DNA of 64,000 nucleotides from Diphasiastrum complanatum (taxonomy: Eukaryota > Streptophyta > Lycopodiopsida > Lycopodiales > Lycopodiaceae): NCBI GenBank assembly GCA_029204225.1, contig CM055097.1:28691192-28755191 (forward strand). The letters are read 5' to 3'. Below the pieces are notes generated by a model that was not told where the DNA came from, did no database searches, and saw nothing but the letters and a program-made list of their open reading frames with translations. Below are positions 23,301-34,184 of the stretch, piece after piece (position 1 is the first letter of the stretch; every line of letters begins with the position of its first letter). Position numbers and translations under genes: made by a program.

Positions 23301-25026
23301 CTCAATGTGAACTTTGGTTGCTGTAGGAAAACCTATAGGATGGAAGGATGGCAGACGACCTCTTTCAATAGAAGAGTATCGGCGGAGTTCCTACCAACCA
23401 CAGAACTCATGTAGTCATGGGCAAGAATCATTTTTTTTGGGTGTAGCTGGAGAACACCGTCAGCTTGTGGCAGTAAGTTCACCTACTATTGTATGCTAAT
23501 CAATCTTTCATTTTTACATGGAATTCTCTCATTCTTTCTCATAAATGAACCGTTTTCAAAGTGGATCGCTGAAGTTGTTTCTCTTGCTAATCGTATGACA
23601 TTCTGTTGTGGCTGAACAGGTCGGCCACCAGCAAGATCATGCGTATGGTCTAAGTCTTGCCCAATTTGGTGCAAGCCTGAAACCTCCAGCTTGGAAGTAC
23701 GTAGTTAAGAAATTACACAAGGCTTTAGGGCCAAATGTACCTTTTGGTCGAGGGTGGGTTGGTGGACAGCAAGCAGGCGCTGCTCCTGTTCTTCGGCGAA
23801 ACAATCTTTTGGAGCCCATTAAAGCAGACACTGCTGTTGCTCCTGTTCTTCAGCCAAACAATTTCTTGGAGCCAGTTCATGCAAAAAGCCGTACACAAGA
23901 GGAATCAAAAGCAGCTGCAATCTGTCAGAAAGCAGCTCAGACTTCCCAACCTGCAATTTTAGCAGAAGATTCTCGCACGCTTAATAACTGTGTGCTACCT
24001 TCTCTATGCAATAATCTGTCTGCTGTAACCCGATCATTGGTTGCTTCTACAAACAAGCAATTGGATGAACCCTTTGTACAAATAAGTAGTGGTTTTTCAG
24101 TATCGGGGCCTGTGATGGATGTCCCTACCCAAAGCACGAAACAGAGTGCTCAAGGACATATAGATGCCCAGCGACTGGCGATGCCAACAATCCTGGAGCC
24201 ATCATTGCATCCTTCAACAAAAAGTTACTCACATGCCAGTTCGCCAAGGAAGGTTTTGTCAATTGAAACGGTTGCTCTCGGGAAGGACCGCAATGTCAAT
24301 GCTACAGTTGCAGGAATGTCAATTTTAACTGGGATGAATAAATCAGAAAAGGAGTTTGTCATGACTTCACGAGCAGCAGCTTCGTGGGATTGTCATCAAC
24401 ATCATGCCAGCAAGTCAATGCCAGGTCCATCTGTTGAGCAAGAAAATGCCTTTTCCCAGAGCATGCTTCTTTCTCGTAAAGGCCCTGTCAATATTCCTGC
24501 AACGACTTCATGTATTGTGACTGTTCCGAATAGTAATGTCCCAAACCTGTGCCAATCCCAAGCTCTTCATATAGATGATGAATCTGAAGTAAATATAAAT
24601 ACTACTGCGAAAGGATCAACAAATCCAGTAATTCAGGATCTAAATAGTCAGATTGAGCGGTTACCCCCTCATTTTGATATCAGATCGCAATTTGATTGCA
24701 ACACAAGCCAAACTTTGTCTCAACACCAACCCTTACCAGCCTTGCCTCCTAACACTCAGACAAGGGAATCAGAGAAGTCACGGTTTCAAGATTGGAAAAT
24801 AGTAAAATCAGCGCTGTATCACCCTCCATTACAGATAAATGTTTCTAGTTCGCAAATATCCTCAGAAAGTTTTCAGCCTTTTTCTTCCCAAATAGCTTTA
24901 CAGCACACCTCCAGCTCAGCTCGAAACTCACCACCTGACTTAAATGTCTGCCTCCAATCACCTGCAACCCCTTCCTCACGAATCTCAGCAGATTCTCAAC
25001 TGCCTGATTTGGCACTCCAGTTATGA
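14840..25026 (+). CDS. Bromodomain protein, BRD1/BRD2/BRD13-like (SWI/SNF subunit type), nine exons
   Basis: Predicted nuclear acetyl-lysine reader of the plant family whose Arabidopsis members act in BRM-type chromatin remodelers. Exons: 14840-15340, 16029-16077, 16227-16305, 18440-18485, 18595-18693, 22416-22484, 22807-23185, 23327-23472, 23620-25026. All have GT..AG borders and matching phases; total 2775 nt, 924 residues. The N-terminus has Asn runs, a Lys block (KKKKKLKVILKLP, possible nuclear signal) and a Gln run. The bromodomain spans about 195-296 (exons 3-7): KKDTYQVFAEPVD, the ZA loop PDYYDIIKDPMDF (227-239) and NAMRYN with the acetyl-lysine-binding Asn at 272. A family-specific block follows: GEHRQLVAVG, HAYGLSLAQFGASLKPPAWK and VPFGRGWVGG, and the typical C-end PDLALQL. 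An in-frame ATG at 14714 would add 42 Arg/Lys/Glu-rich residues; 14840 is preferred because the added part looks like translated leader. Introns 3 and 5 are long and hold foreign sequence. Confidence 0.93.
15451..15810. repeat. 128-bp tandem repeat in intron 1 of the bromodomain gene
   Basis: The word ggatattgaagatgt recurs at 15451, 15579 and 15707, an exact 128-bp step. Each is followed by agcaccaagtt or acaccaa(a/g)tt, and further on by cgtgtat. The third unit is incomplete. The copies differ by substitutions and small indels, so the duplication is not new. No coding potential; lies wholly in the intron. Confidence 0.9.
16659..16994 (-). pseudogene. Antisense 111-codon ORF of unknown origin inside intron 3
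   Basis: An open - strand frame starts at ATG 16994 and ends at 16659. It looks protein-like: FRFRITTWSEIHIGSAPVLF and YYEIRGRYHYLFQD alternate hydrophobic and charged residues as in a beta-rich fold, and no low complexity is present. I do not recognise the family. Upstream in the same direction the frame is not continued by coding-like sequence, so it is either a short gene or the surviving end of an inserted fragment. It is not part of the bromodomain gene, which runs the other way. A virus-derived fragment is one possibility among several; the evidence for that is only the general look of the protein. Confidence 0.35.
17357..17395. repeat. (AG)n microsatellite in intron 3
   Basis: About 39 bp of uninterrupted AG dinucleotides inside the long third intron of the bromodomain gene. 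Confidence 0.97.
21005..21741. pseudogene. Two coding-like remnants in intron 5 of the bromodomain gene
   Basis: On the + strand, 21015-21416 reads as broken protein-like segments (for example WATYLAKELKREMQAACDAH, LEEFELMILARSIQMHVRRG and KSKLTGLEALTEVARKAAFA) with three in-frame stops. On the - strand, 21741-21502 is an open 79-codon frame with an acidic Ser-Glu run and the text VEWNTPEEPPPRVCDKHLF. Both resemble translated sequence, but neither could be matched to a family. They may be pieces of a transposon or of captured host genes in the 3.7-kb intron. Confidence 0.4.
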
Positions 25027-26138
25027 TACTAACGCAGGTTTAGGTAATTAACCTTATATGCGAAGCTTGGATTAAAATTTATAAGAGCCATTGATAATAT
25101 CTCAAATTTTCAAATGGTTAGGCATCAAGAATCTTTGATTGGTCATTGTGTCTCCTTTGACTCACACCAAATCCAAAGGTAGACAGTTTCTCCCTTTGTG
25201 GAGCTCCTATATCTTAAGATGATTTTTATGTAACTTATAACAAAGTCAAAGCTGTACTTTTGTTGAGAGTTTTTTACAGCATAGCAATTTCAATGTCTGA
25301 ATCAATGTTTATATGACAAATTTTGAGTTACAAGTTTTTCATATGAAAGCTGGTAGGTCATTGATAGGAAGGTATGTGGCATTGATGGTCTGTAATTTAA
25401 ACCTTTTTGTATCAATATGAGTTGGCCTCTTTCCATATTTCTCAGGAGTGCCCTATTTTTCATATGGTATTTTCCTAGTACTATCTGAACCTTGTTCTTG
25501 TTATCCTTGCACAATGATTCGCCTCAGTAAGGCACCATGGGATTTGAAAGAGTCTTATGCTAATTCATGTACAAAACAACCTCGTACTGTATTGCAAATT
25601 CTTAGAATCACACTTGGATGTCTTTTGAACGTACCACGATTATAGTTGCAAGCCATGTATTCAATATTGCAATATTCTTGGAAGAAAAACAAAGGGTGAA
25701 AAGGAACAAAACCCCAGACAAAAAGGTGCTGGTTTCTTCAAGAAGGATTTTGAGCTGCTTTTTTTTTGGCTACAATAAATACAACTGCGTTTTCTTTGGA
25801 GTTTTAAATCTATTGCATTCGCTAACAAATCCCTTGAGCTGGCTATTTTGTATATGTTTGTTATTCATCTTTTCAAATATGGGCTCTCTGGTGCACATTA
25901 TGGATTGAAAGACCAGAACATTATTGGTAGGTATACATTTGGCAAGCAACTATTCAATGATAATCAATCATTATACGATTGATGGTACTAGATTGGTTCG
26001 TCAAAGGATGCTAGAGCTTGTTAGTTAGATTAGAGGGAATTATTGAAGGCTCTTTATGCATTGATCTCCTCGTTCCATTCTGTTAACTGAATGCAGCAAA
26101 GAGTAGGTTTAAAGACCCTGCAGAGAATGGTAAGAGAA
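25027..26138 (+). other. 3' flank and UTR of the bromodomain gene
   Basis: Directly follows the stop codon. AT-rich, no further coding motif. The polyadenylation site could not be chosen from sequence alone. Confidence 0.5.
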
Positions 26139-26824
26139 TGTTGTGAACCAAATACTAGGATTGAGTTGGCTTTAAAGATGGAAGTCATCACTCTCAGCTA
26201 TAAGCTGATTAGTTCTTTATAATTTAGTCTTTGCTTCAGGGTACTATTGGTTTGATGCTAGAAAGTAATTAGCACTGGACTTGACAGTTCAGTAGTTGTA
26301 TAGTTACAGAAACTTCAATTAGTTGTAGGTTGACTGAAAGTCGATTTGTTTACATTTCTATGGTATAAAATACAATGAAACATTATCACATTCCATCTGT
26401 TGGCTGATCATGTATACCACACAAACACAGGTTTCATCTTTGCTAGTTCAAGTGGCTTACATTTGAATGGCTTCTTATTGACAAGGAAACAAATTTTTTT
26501 AAAGTATCAACATAATTTTCTTCTGTTTTGACATATAGTGATAAGATGATAAAGCAGCAAAAGATAAGGTGATATTTACCAAATAGGAACATAAGTTGCA
26601 AAAATGATTATAGAATAATCTTACACATGAAAATCTCTTCATAGATGTCCTAGACACCTATCTAGATATTCTACTAGTCGAAAGAATGATCTAAGTAATC
26701 GTTTAAATTTTGTAACATGATTCTATTGTTTATAATCATTGTTTTGTTTGTTTGGTGAGTTCGATCATCAGCACCCGCACCCAACAGGGTGGTTTCTCAA
26801 CTAGGTTCGTGACTGTTGCCAACA
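26139..26824 (+). mobile_element. Putative copia 5' LTR
   Basis: It ends in CA at 26824, four bases before a primer binding site. A possible TGTTG start at 26139 gives 686 bp, a size close to the LTR at 30870-31545 (676 bp). A TATA-type box (tataaaata) lies near 26361. The left end is inferred from the TG dinucleotide and size only. Confidence 0.5.
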
Positions 26825-26827
26825 AGG

Positions 26828-26839
26828 TGGTATCAGAGC
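26828..26839 (+). other. Primer binding site (initiator Met-tRNA type)
   Basis: TGGTATCAGAGC between the LTR end and the Gag ORF that starts at 26898. Confidence 0.9.
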
Positions 26840-26897
26840 AGGTTTAAATTATCAATAGAATTCAAAACTATTACCATTATTAGATCATTATTTAATC

Positions 26898-27340
26898 ATG
26901 GAAGTTTTATTCTCTGAGATTTGGTTGATCAATAGGTTCAACGGTGACTACTTCCACATGTGGAAGTTCAAGATGAGGATGATACTGATTGAGAAAGAAC
27001 TATGGGGATACGTAAATGGTTTGATAGCTAGACCGACTGAACCAAAATTGCTACATGCATGGGAAGCAAAAGGTGGCAAAGCATTAGCCATCGTATCTTT
27101 GAATCTAAAAGATTCACAAATAGCTCATGTAGTTGATTGTTCCACTTCCAAAGAAGCTTGGGACATTCTTACTGGTTTGTATGAAACTACAGATGTCACG
27201 ACTTGTCTCTTTATGAGAAATAGATGAGTGAAGGAACTTCAATCAGTGACCATTTGAATGATTTCAAATAGTTGTTGAATTAGCTAGCTGTAGTAGGTTG
27301 GATGAAGATGCTAATATGTCTCTTCTAATATTCAAGTTCG
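26898..27340 (+). pseudogene. Copia Gag fragment
   Basis: An open frame of 109 codons from ATG 26898 reads NRFNGDYFHMWKFKMRMIL, LHAWEAKGGKALAIVSLNL and SKEAWDILTGLYE, the standard copia Gag core that binds and packages element RNA. It is closely related to the Gag of copia C (31.6 kb). A stop (27225-27227) and frameshifts follow; the homology (SISDHLNDF, DEDANMSL in other frames) fades out about 27340. Zinc knuckle and pol are absent. Confidence 0.88.
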
Positions 27341-27589
27341 AGCCTCACGACTCACCAGCGACATTGAATTTAGAAGTCAACCGGTCAACTCTACTCGACT
27401 TGACACTTTCAAGATTTGACACTTTCGACAATCAAATGGTAGCACTCGATATGGAGCTCTTCCTTTGCTGAATCCAGTACAGACTACGCCATCATTCCAA
27501 CATGATGTTATGCAATGGCTGCTCAGTTCACGTCTGCTTACTATATAGTTTACAATAAACAATTTAGCCTTATCTTGTGAACTCCACAT

Positions 27590-27860
27590 CGTGCCTAAAC
27601 CCTCTTGTTAGCCACGATTTCTAAAAACTTGTATATATGCAATAAATCAGAACAAGAAAAATGATCATCAAAATTTGATGCACGAGATGAAACTAGAGTT
27701 CAAGTACGAACTTAGTTGTATCAAATTATCTGATTCCTCATAATTGGAGATCTCAAGAGAGAGGGAGAGAAATTCAAGAAGTAGAGATATTGTTTTAATC
27801 TATAATTAGCATAGTAGGATCACACACATGCAATGAAGCTACCATCATTTTAGATCCATT
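27590..27860 (+). mobile_element. Decayed LTR fragment related to the copia C LTR
   Basis: Shares ordered words with 31075-31200 (ctgattcct, agagatatccgagag-like, gtagagatattgtttta versus atagagatagttattta, ataattagcatagtaggatcac versus gtagttggctaagtaagatcac). It therefore appears to be a diverged piece of the same LTR family. The ends are blurred. Confidence 0.5.
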
Positions 27861-28037
27861 CCCAAGTTTGCATGATAAAAAACTTTCAGTTTTGGTCTTG
27901 CATAAGTAAAACTTCTTCCCCAGCAGGGGTGGGGGGTGGGGGGGGGGGGGGATCCTTATCTTGACCCCTCATCATGTCTCATGTGGATGCTTGATGTGAA
28001 TGAATTGCTTTAGTATTTCATTTTCCATTCATGTAAT

Positions 28038-28330
28038 TGATTTTAAGTTTCTTGGAATTCATTCACTTCAGAAAAAATTGAGTAAACTTTCAGAACATGC
28101 AAGTCAAGTTCACATTTTGTGGTCTTAAATCTAGAAAAGAACCTTCTCTTGGAGTTCACATTATAGCTTCTACCCAAAAATGTTTTGGCAATGATGTTTG
28201 ATTCATACTCTTTGCATTGTTGATAAGTGTACAATTTTTATGCTCAACAACACCATCAGACTAAGGCATATAGTTATTGTTGATTAATGTCATTGACTTT
28301 GTATTTGATTTTAAGTTTCTTGGAATTGAT
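28038..28330 (-). pseudogene. Copia integrase fragment between 22-bp direct repeats
   Basis: On the - strand, 28267-28140 reads SDGVVEHKNCTLINNAKSMN and LPKHFWVEAI, the copia integrase segment around the third catalytic residue (Glu of V-V-E-x-K-N); an in-frame TAG replaces the usual Gln. The fragment is bracketed by two identical 22-bp words (28038-28059 and 28309-28330, ttttaagtttcttggaatt core). Only about 45 codons remain. Confidence 0.7.
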
Positions 28331-28635
28331 GTCACATAGACCTATTGTCGATTCACATAGTTCTATTGAGATTGAGTCACACATAACGATACATGTTGAG
28401 TCTTCTTGTATAGTGATCAACTCTCATATCAAGAGGGATACACACAGTGAATCAGAGTCAGCTCTACAGGTTGATGTTGAGTACCCTGGTGTTGCTCTAG
28501 CTTTACAGGTTGATGTTGCTCCGGATCTACAAGGTGTTGTTGAGTGCCTTGTGCCTATATGCCTTGACTCACAGCTACCGTATTCAATGTTCATTCATGG
28601 TTTCATTGGTACTGATGCCGCATACCTTGGTGGTG

Positions 28636-28840
28636 TGCTTGGACTCCTAACTGCCTTCATGGGAGGTCCTTGGGGCTAGCATGGCACGGATCTGCCCTAG
28701 TACCCAGCACTGATACTAAAGTCATTTTTCTCTCTTTATTTGTGTATTGCATAACATCTTCTTACATGTAGAATGTTAATGTGATTTTAATGCATTCTTT
28801 TGACCCTTATACTGATCAGTATGGCATCTGCCCTAATACG
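28636..28840 (+). repeat. Dispersed repeat R1, copy 2
   Basis: Second copy of the repeat at 11131-11333, same orientation. A 130-codon + strand ORF (28287-28679) runs into its left edge; its internal LQVDV words come from a short local repeat and it shows no domain. Confidence 0.75.
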
Positions 28841-29141
28841 CTAATCTTGAGAGCGAGTTTGAATGGATAGATAGAATCAATATTTTTGCACCAGATCTTG
28901 TTGTGGGCTGCAGGTGTACTTTCCAAATGTGTGGGGTCATACAGAACTAGTTCTGAGCAATAAATTTCAGTTTGGTGCACTATATGCTTCCTACACCTAA
29001 AACTACTCATTTTTAGTGCATTTTTCAAGCACCTTCTTAAAGGCAAAAAACGAGTTCACCAAACGCACTCAATGTTTTTTAGAGATCCATGTTTGAGCAA
29101 AAAAAAATTGTAGGCAAAAACATCTGGCTACAGGCCATTTG

Positions 29142-29191
29142 AAACGACTGTCAAGCTTCAATCGCCGGCGATTGAAGCTGGACAGTCGTTT
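29142..29191. repeat. Near-perfect 50-bp palindrome
   Basis: Two 25-base arms (29142-29166 and 29167-29191) are complementary at 24 of 25 positions with no loop; the centre is atcgccggcgat. Beyond the arms some pairing continues with mismatches (attt/aaaat). This fits the core of a foldback element, or an inverted duplication. Confidence 0.9.
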
Positions 29192-29289
29192 AAAATTGTA
29201 AGCTCCTCAAATAGTTTTTAGAAATCTGGGCATCGAAATTATGTATCAAAATAGGGTATCGATTTCTGGGCAGTCTTGATTCCTTAAGC

Positions 29290-29965
29290 ACCTTCAATGG
29301 TTTGGTCTCCTCACTAGTGATGATTTCTCTTAGACCATTCTCCATCAAGCATTTATCTTCACCTTCCAAGCATGTAACTTTTTCCCATCAAGTGATTTCT
29401 TTCCATCATCAGAAGATGATGTATTCGAATCAGATTGACTAGAAGTAGATGTCTTAGAAATTGAAGTTAGAATCTGAGTCAGAAGAGTCACTCCACCGAT
29501 GATGCCAATGGTGCTTATAATATTTCTTCCTTGTCTCTACTTCTTCCAATTGTCGAGCCGCCTCGACAATCTGTTCTAACCCGTGACCATGCAAGGAGAT
29601 AGTACCCCACCTGAGTACTTTTTACAGTCCATGTCAGAAATATTTAACGCGTTTCACATCCGTCAACGGCTCCTAAAGCCGGTTTTCCAAGACTTTAAAT
29701 CATTGGATGTCATCTAGTACATTCTCTTTCTTGCATTGGTTGATGGCCTGAAGCTTATCAAGTATTTCTCCATCTGCGTGCTCTTTCCAATAGCACTTCA
29801 GAAAAGCCCGTTTCAAATTCTCCCAAGCCTGAAATTGTTGCAATTCATTCTAGGAGTACCACTACAGCGCATTCTCCTTCATAGTAGTTGGAAATAATTC
29901 CAACTTCCGGACATTCGCAATTTCATGGTCTACTATTGGGGGTATTCCCATGTAAATAAATAAAT
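29290..29965 (-). pseudogene. Retrotransposon Gag fragment (Ty3/gypsy type)
   Basis: Translation of the - strand gives RKLELFPTTMKENAL, FQAWENLKRAFLKCYWKEH and LQAINQCKKENVLDDIQ, the pattern of the gypsy-class Gag domain (A-x-x-W-F before, L-x-x-x-F later). In-frame stops and frame changes occur throughout. Downstream on the same strand a Ser/Asp-rich part and a Lys-rich tail follow, as in the Gag linker. No zinc knuckle was seen. Confidence 0.65.
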
Positions 29966-30263
29966 AAGCTATAAATAGTAGAAATACGTTGCAAGGGTCA
30001 TGGCTTCCTGCGTGTATAAGCCCATGGCCCAATGAGCACTTGTAAATAAATCATTTTTGAATAAACTAGACATTGGGTCATGTAAATAAAATAATATTAG
30101 AAGGCCGAAGTTTAAGTTATACTTAAGTTCCTAAGTTTTGTGATTAGTCAAAAGTCAAATGGTGGTTGGTGGGTGTGCTTCTTGTGCACCATAGATTAGT
30201 TTGTGTTTCTTTTGAATGGTGTGGATTTCAATTTCACCTTCTTGCAAGTAGCCAATTGTTGGA

Positions 30264-30870
30264 GGATGCAAGCTACGCACAAAGTGACTACTTATGTAAA
30301 GACACCAAAATGAGTGCATTTGTCCCATAAGTAAATGGAGACTAAAACATCACCCACTTATAAGCTCATTGTAGACACAATACCCTTGTCCCTTGGTACT
30401 AGCCCTATTGGGGTCAAAGGAAAATGATTGCGGGTGACTAGGCGGTGGGGATGGGATCCCACGTGTGGCCTGCAGGTGTGCACGATGTGCCACATCGTCT
30501 GCTGGACCGCTCTCCACTGTCAACAAACTCTGAGGTGGTATCAAAGCCAAAGTTCTGGTCCTGAATGAGCAAGTGGGGGTGTCCTTCGCCCTGTGCTTGC
30601 TTGAGTGGGGGTGCTGGATGCAAGCTATGCACAAAGCGGCTGCTTTTGTAAAGGCACCAAAAAGAGTGCATTTGTCCCATAAGTAAATGGAAACTAAAAC
30701 ATCACCCACATATAAGCTCATTGTAGCCTTGTCCCTTGGTACCAGCCCTTTTGGGAAAGGGAAATGATGGCAGGTGGCTATGCGGTGGGGATGGGATCCC
30801 ACGCGTGGCCCGCAGCAGTGCCACATCATCTACTGGACTGTTCTCCACTGCCGACAAACTCTGAGGTGGT
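30264..30870. repeat. Tandem duplication, two copies of about 265 bp, 352-bp step
   Basis: Copy one (30264-30540) and copy two (30616-30870) share long identical runs: gagtgcatttgtcccataag, gcggtggggatgggatccca, and caaactctgaggtggt at the right end. The 75 bp between them occurs once. An antisense ORF (30829-30350) reads through both copies but is Pro/His/Cys-rich and without a domain. The right edge is exactly where the copia C LTR starts. Confidence 0.9.
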
Positions 30871-31545
30871 GTTGGAATTAAGCATCACTCCAACTCACCA
30901 AAATTTGAGTCATCAGAACTCGAATCATTCGAGTTTGACTCACTTGAATTCAATTCCTGAGCACCAGTACACTATGTAAATATGAAATCTCTCTCTATCT
31001 ACAACGACATTGCAGCCTTACTCTCTGAAGTCGAATGTTTGTGCAATCAATCAACTAGAGAAGAAGCAAGATCGAATTCTTGTCTGATTCCTTAGAATCA
31101 GAGATATCCGAGAGAGTGAAAGCTATTCAAAAAATAGAGATAGTTATTTAATTTGTAGTTGGCTAAGTAAGATCACTGCACATAGTGTGCCACTACTGTG
31201 AACCATTCTTGGGCACATGATCATGATCTAATCATTGTATTCACAATAAGCTTAATTCAAATTCTCTATTTTCTTGTGTGTATCACACTACAAATGCTTT
31301 CTGATAATTTTCTTTCTCAATTGATGCTCACTCAATTCGGAATGTCTAATCTCAAAGGAAGCATGGTTGTCTCTGACGCCCAATTGTTTCACTCCCTTTT
31401 TGGTTGTCTTCGAGACCTACCAAACATTCCTCCATTCGATCTAAGTCAATGTTGATGTTGTAGTTTGATAAAGTTCTTGTTCTAGTTCTCTATGTTGGAG
31501 CTCTATCTCATATTCCACACCTAATTTCTTCGAGAGCCTCCATCA
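30870..31545 (+). mobile_element. 5' LTR of copia element C
   Basis: Begins TGTTGGAATTAAG at 30870 and ends CA at 31545, 676 bp, followed by the primer binding site three bases on. A related but decayed piece is found at 27590-27860. Confidence 0.75.
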
Positions 31546-31548
31546 GAG

Positions 31549-31560
31549 TGGTATCAGAGC
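31549..31560 (+). other. Primer binding site, copia C
   Basis: TGGTATCAGAGC, complementary to initiator Met-tRNA, 60 bases before the Gag start at 31620. Confidence 0.9.
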
Positions 31561-31619
31561 CATCGTTCCAAACTACTATTAGTATTTGAAACTGTTTTAC
31601 TATAATTAGATCATTCATC

Positions 31620-34165
31620 ATGAAAAGAACATCTTCAACAATATCCTTGATCAATAAGTTCAATGGTGATGACTTCCACATGTCGAAGTTCAAAATGAAG
31701 ATGGTACTCATTGAAAAATAACTTTGGAAATACGTCAATGTCAAGCCGGCTGAACTTCACATGCTGACCGCCTGGGAAGCTAAGGATGACAAAGCTCTTG
31801 CCATTATATCTCTTAATCTTAAAGGTCCACAAATAGCTCATGTAACTAGTTTTTCCAACTCCAAAGAGGCATGGGACATCCTTACTGGTCTATACGAAAT
31901 GACAGATGTATCGACTCGACTCTTCTTGAGGAAGAAGTTCTTGTCACTCAAGATGAGTGACTGATCATCTAAATGAATTCAAACATCTATTCAATCAATT
32001 AGCTGTAGTAGGTTTGCCAGTATCAGACGAAGATGCTAACATGTCTCTGTTGTCCAGTCTTCCTCCCTCTTACGACAATCTAGTATTGCTACTTAGTAAT
32101 GCTCCTGACCTATCTCTGCAAAAGGTGACAACACGTTTACTGTAGGAAGAAGTAAGAAGGAAAAGCTTATCTATGTCGAATTCAAAGACAGTCACTCTCT
32201 ATTTGAATAAGCAACAACTCCAGAAGAAGAAATCTTCGAAGGACAAGAAGACAAAAGTTGAGCAAACTGATTCAGACCAGCAATCACAACAACACAATCG
32301 ACAACATCAAAATCCTAAGACCAAACTCTTCTGCAAGTACTGCAAGAGAACTAACCATGACATCAAGGATCGTTGGGTTCTCAAGCACAATGAAGCAAAG
32401 GATATTGGAGGATCTGATTCTGCCGAAACCTCTCTTGAAGACCCAACACTGCTAATGATACAAGATAAACCCATTAGAGGAGCTATGGATTGGTATCTCG
32501 ATTCTAGTGTTTCTCAACACATGATTTCATGCAAGTCCTAGCAGAATCGAAGTATGTCTACTTCGGTGACTCAAGTGCACTGCATATCGAAGGAAAAAGA
32601 TCTATACGCCTCTATCTTTCAAATGATAAATTGACCTTGCTCAAGGATGTACTATACATACCCAAACTGACCAGAAATTTATTATTAGTTAGCAAACTCA
32701 CTGGTCAAGGCTGCAGAGTTTTGTTCAATTCGAAACAATGTACCATTTTGAACGATAAAGAAATTTTTTTTGCAAATAGAGAAGGTCCTTTGTACATTCT
32801 GGGTCATGAATATGCACTTTCTAGTAATGTGAGTACTTAAAATGCCCAATTATGGCATCGAAGATTAGGACACTTAAACATGAGATCAATCTTGTATATG
32901 CATCATAATAGTATGGTCAATGATTTAACTTTAATACTGCCTCCAGTATCGACATGTGTGTGAGATGTGCCTACTAGGCAAACAACCTAGTTCAAGATTC
33001 CCAAGAGGACAAGCGACTAGAGCTAAGTCCATTCTAAAATTGTTACATAGTGACCTGTGTGGCCCTATGAGTACTCCCTCTCTGGGTTCAGCACTATATT
33101 CTATCACTTTTATCAATGATTATTCGAGATTTACTAGCATTAATTCATTAAGAACAAGTATGAGGCATTCAGTTGTTTCAAAGATTTCAAACAGTTTGCT
33201 GAAACACAGATTGGTCAATGACTCAAGACCCTTTGTACAAACAATGGTGGAGAGTTAATGTCAGACGAAATGTCCGACGATCTGACATCATTCGACATTC
33301 ATCATTAGTTCACCACCAGCTACACCACAACAGAATGGAGTAGCCGAAAGGAAGAACCGAACATTGCTAAATGTAGCACAATCAATGATGTCAAATGCTC
33401 AGATCACCAAGAACTTTTGGGACGAAGCTGTTTCAACAGCTTGCTATTTGTAGAACTATTCGAGTACCAAAGCAGTCGATTCAAAGACTCCTTTTGAAGC
33501 TTTCTATGGCTACAAACTGAGTCTAAGACACCTTCAATTGTTTGGTTGTCTTTGTTATGTACACATTCTCTCTGATCTGAGAAAGAAGCTTGACCTTGTC
33601 AGCTACAAGAGCATTTTCATCGGATACTCGACATCACACAAAGCATATCGAATTTTTGATGTTGACTCAAGCCGAATCTCAATTTGTCGAGATGTCATCT
33701 TTCTAAAAGACAAATTCTTCGACTTCAAGCAGAAGTAGCAAATGCAAGAGTTCGTCCCAATGACTCCCATCACCATCGACAGGCCTCGACCTACGATGGT
33801 CCAAATGAACATCCAAGATACTCTTGTTACACAGCAAGGAGAATCATCATCTCAACAACTGACTATTGTTGGAAGATCTGCTCAACATCGACAAGAATCT
33901 GATCATTTTACCCCTTAGGCATTCATTAGCAATGATGGACCTACTTCAGTAACAGAAGCATTCTCGAGTTCAAATGTAAAAAATTGGCATTCTGCCATGC
34001 ATGCTGAAAACAATTCATTGATGAAGAACAAGACCTGGCATCTTGTCAAAGCTCCTATAGATGCAAAGATCATCGATACCAAGTGGATCTTCAAGTTAAA
34101 GCTCAATCCAGATGGTTCGACAACCAGATGGAAAGCTCGACTAGTTGTCAAAGGTTAGGAACAAT
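31620..34165 (+). pseudogene. Copia element C Gag-Pol, degenerate and truncated in RT
   Basis: Domains appear in the usual copia order. Gag from 31620 (NKFNGDDFHMSKFKMKMVLI, SKEAWDILTGLYE, LSSLPPSYDNLVLLLSNAPD); zinc knuckle CKYCKRTNHDIKDRW with Arg in place of the last Cys (about 32330); protease motif WYLDSSVSQHM, where the usual DSGAS is changed (about 32490); integrase HHCC finger (LWHRRLGHLN about 32850, CEMCLLGK about 32957); core pieces (LLHSDLCGP, TPQQNGVAERKNR); then KTPFEAFYGYKL and FGCLCYVH. The RT start (TKWIFKLKLNPDG, RWKARLVVKG) ends at 34158. Stops and frameshifts occur in every domain. Homology switches to a gypsy integrase at about 34185, so RT, RNase H and the 3' LTR are gone. 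Confidence 0.92.
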
Positions 34166-34184
34166 ATCTGTTAGGCAGCGCCAA

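Noticed and set aside
27924-27951. G-rich run as a G-quadruplex element
   Set aside because: It is close to a homopolymer whose length is uncertain, and no gene context supports a role.
30350-30829. 159-codon - strand ORF
   Set aside because: It reads through both copies of a tandem duplication and shows no domain.
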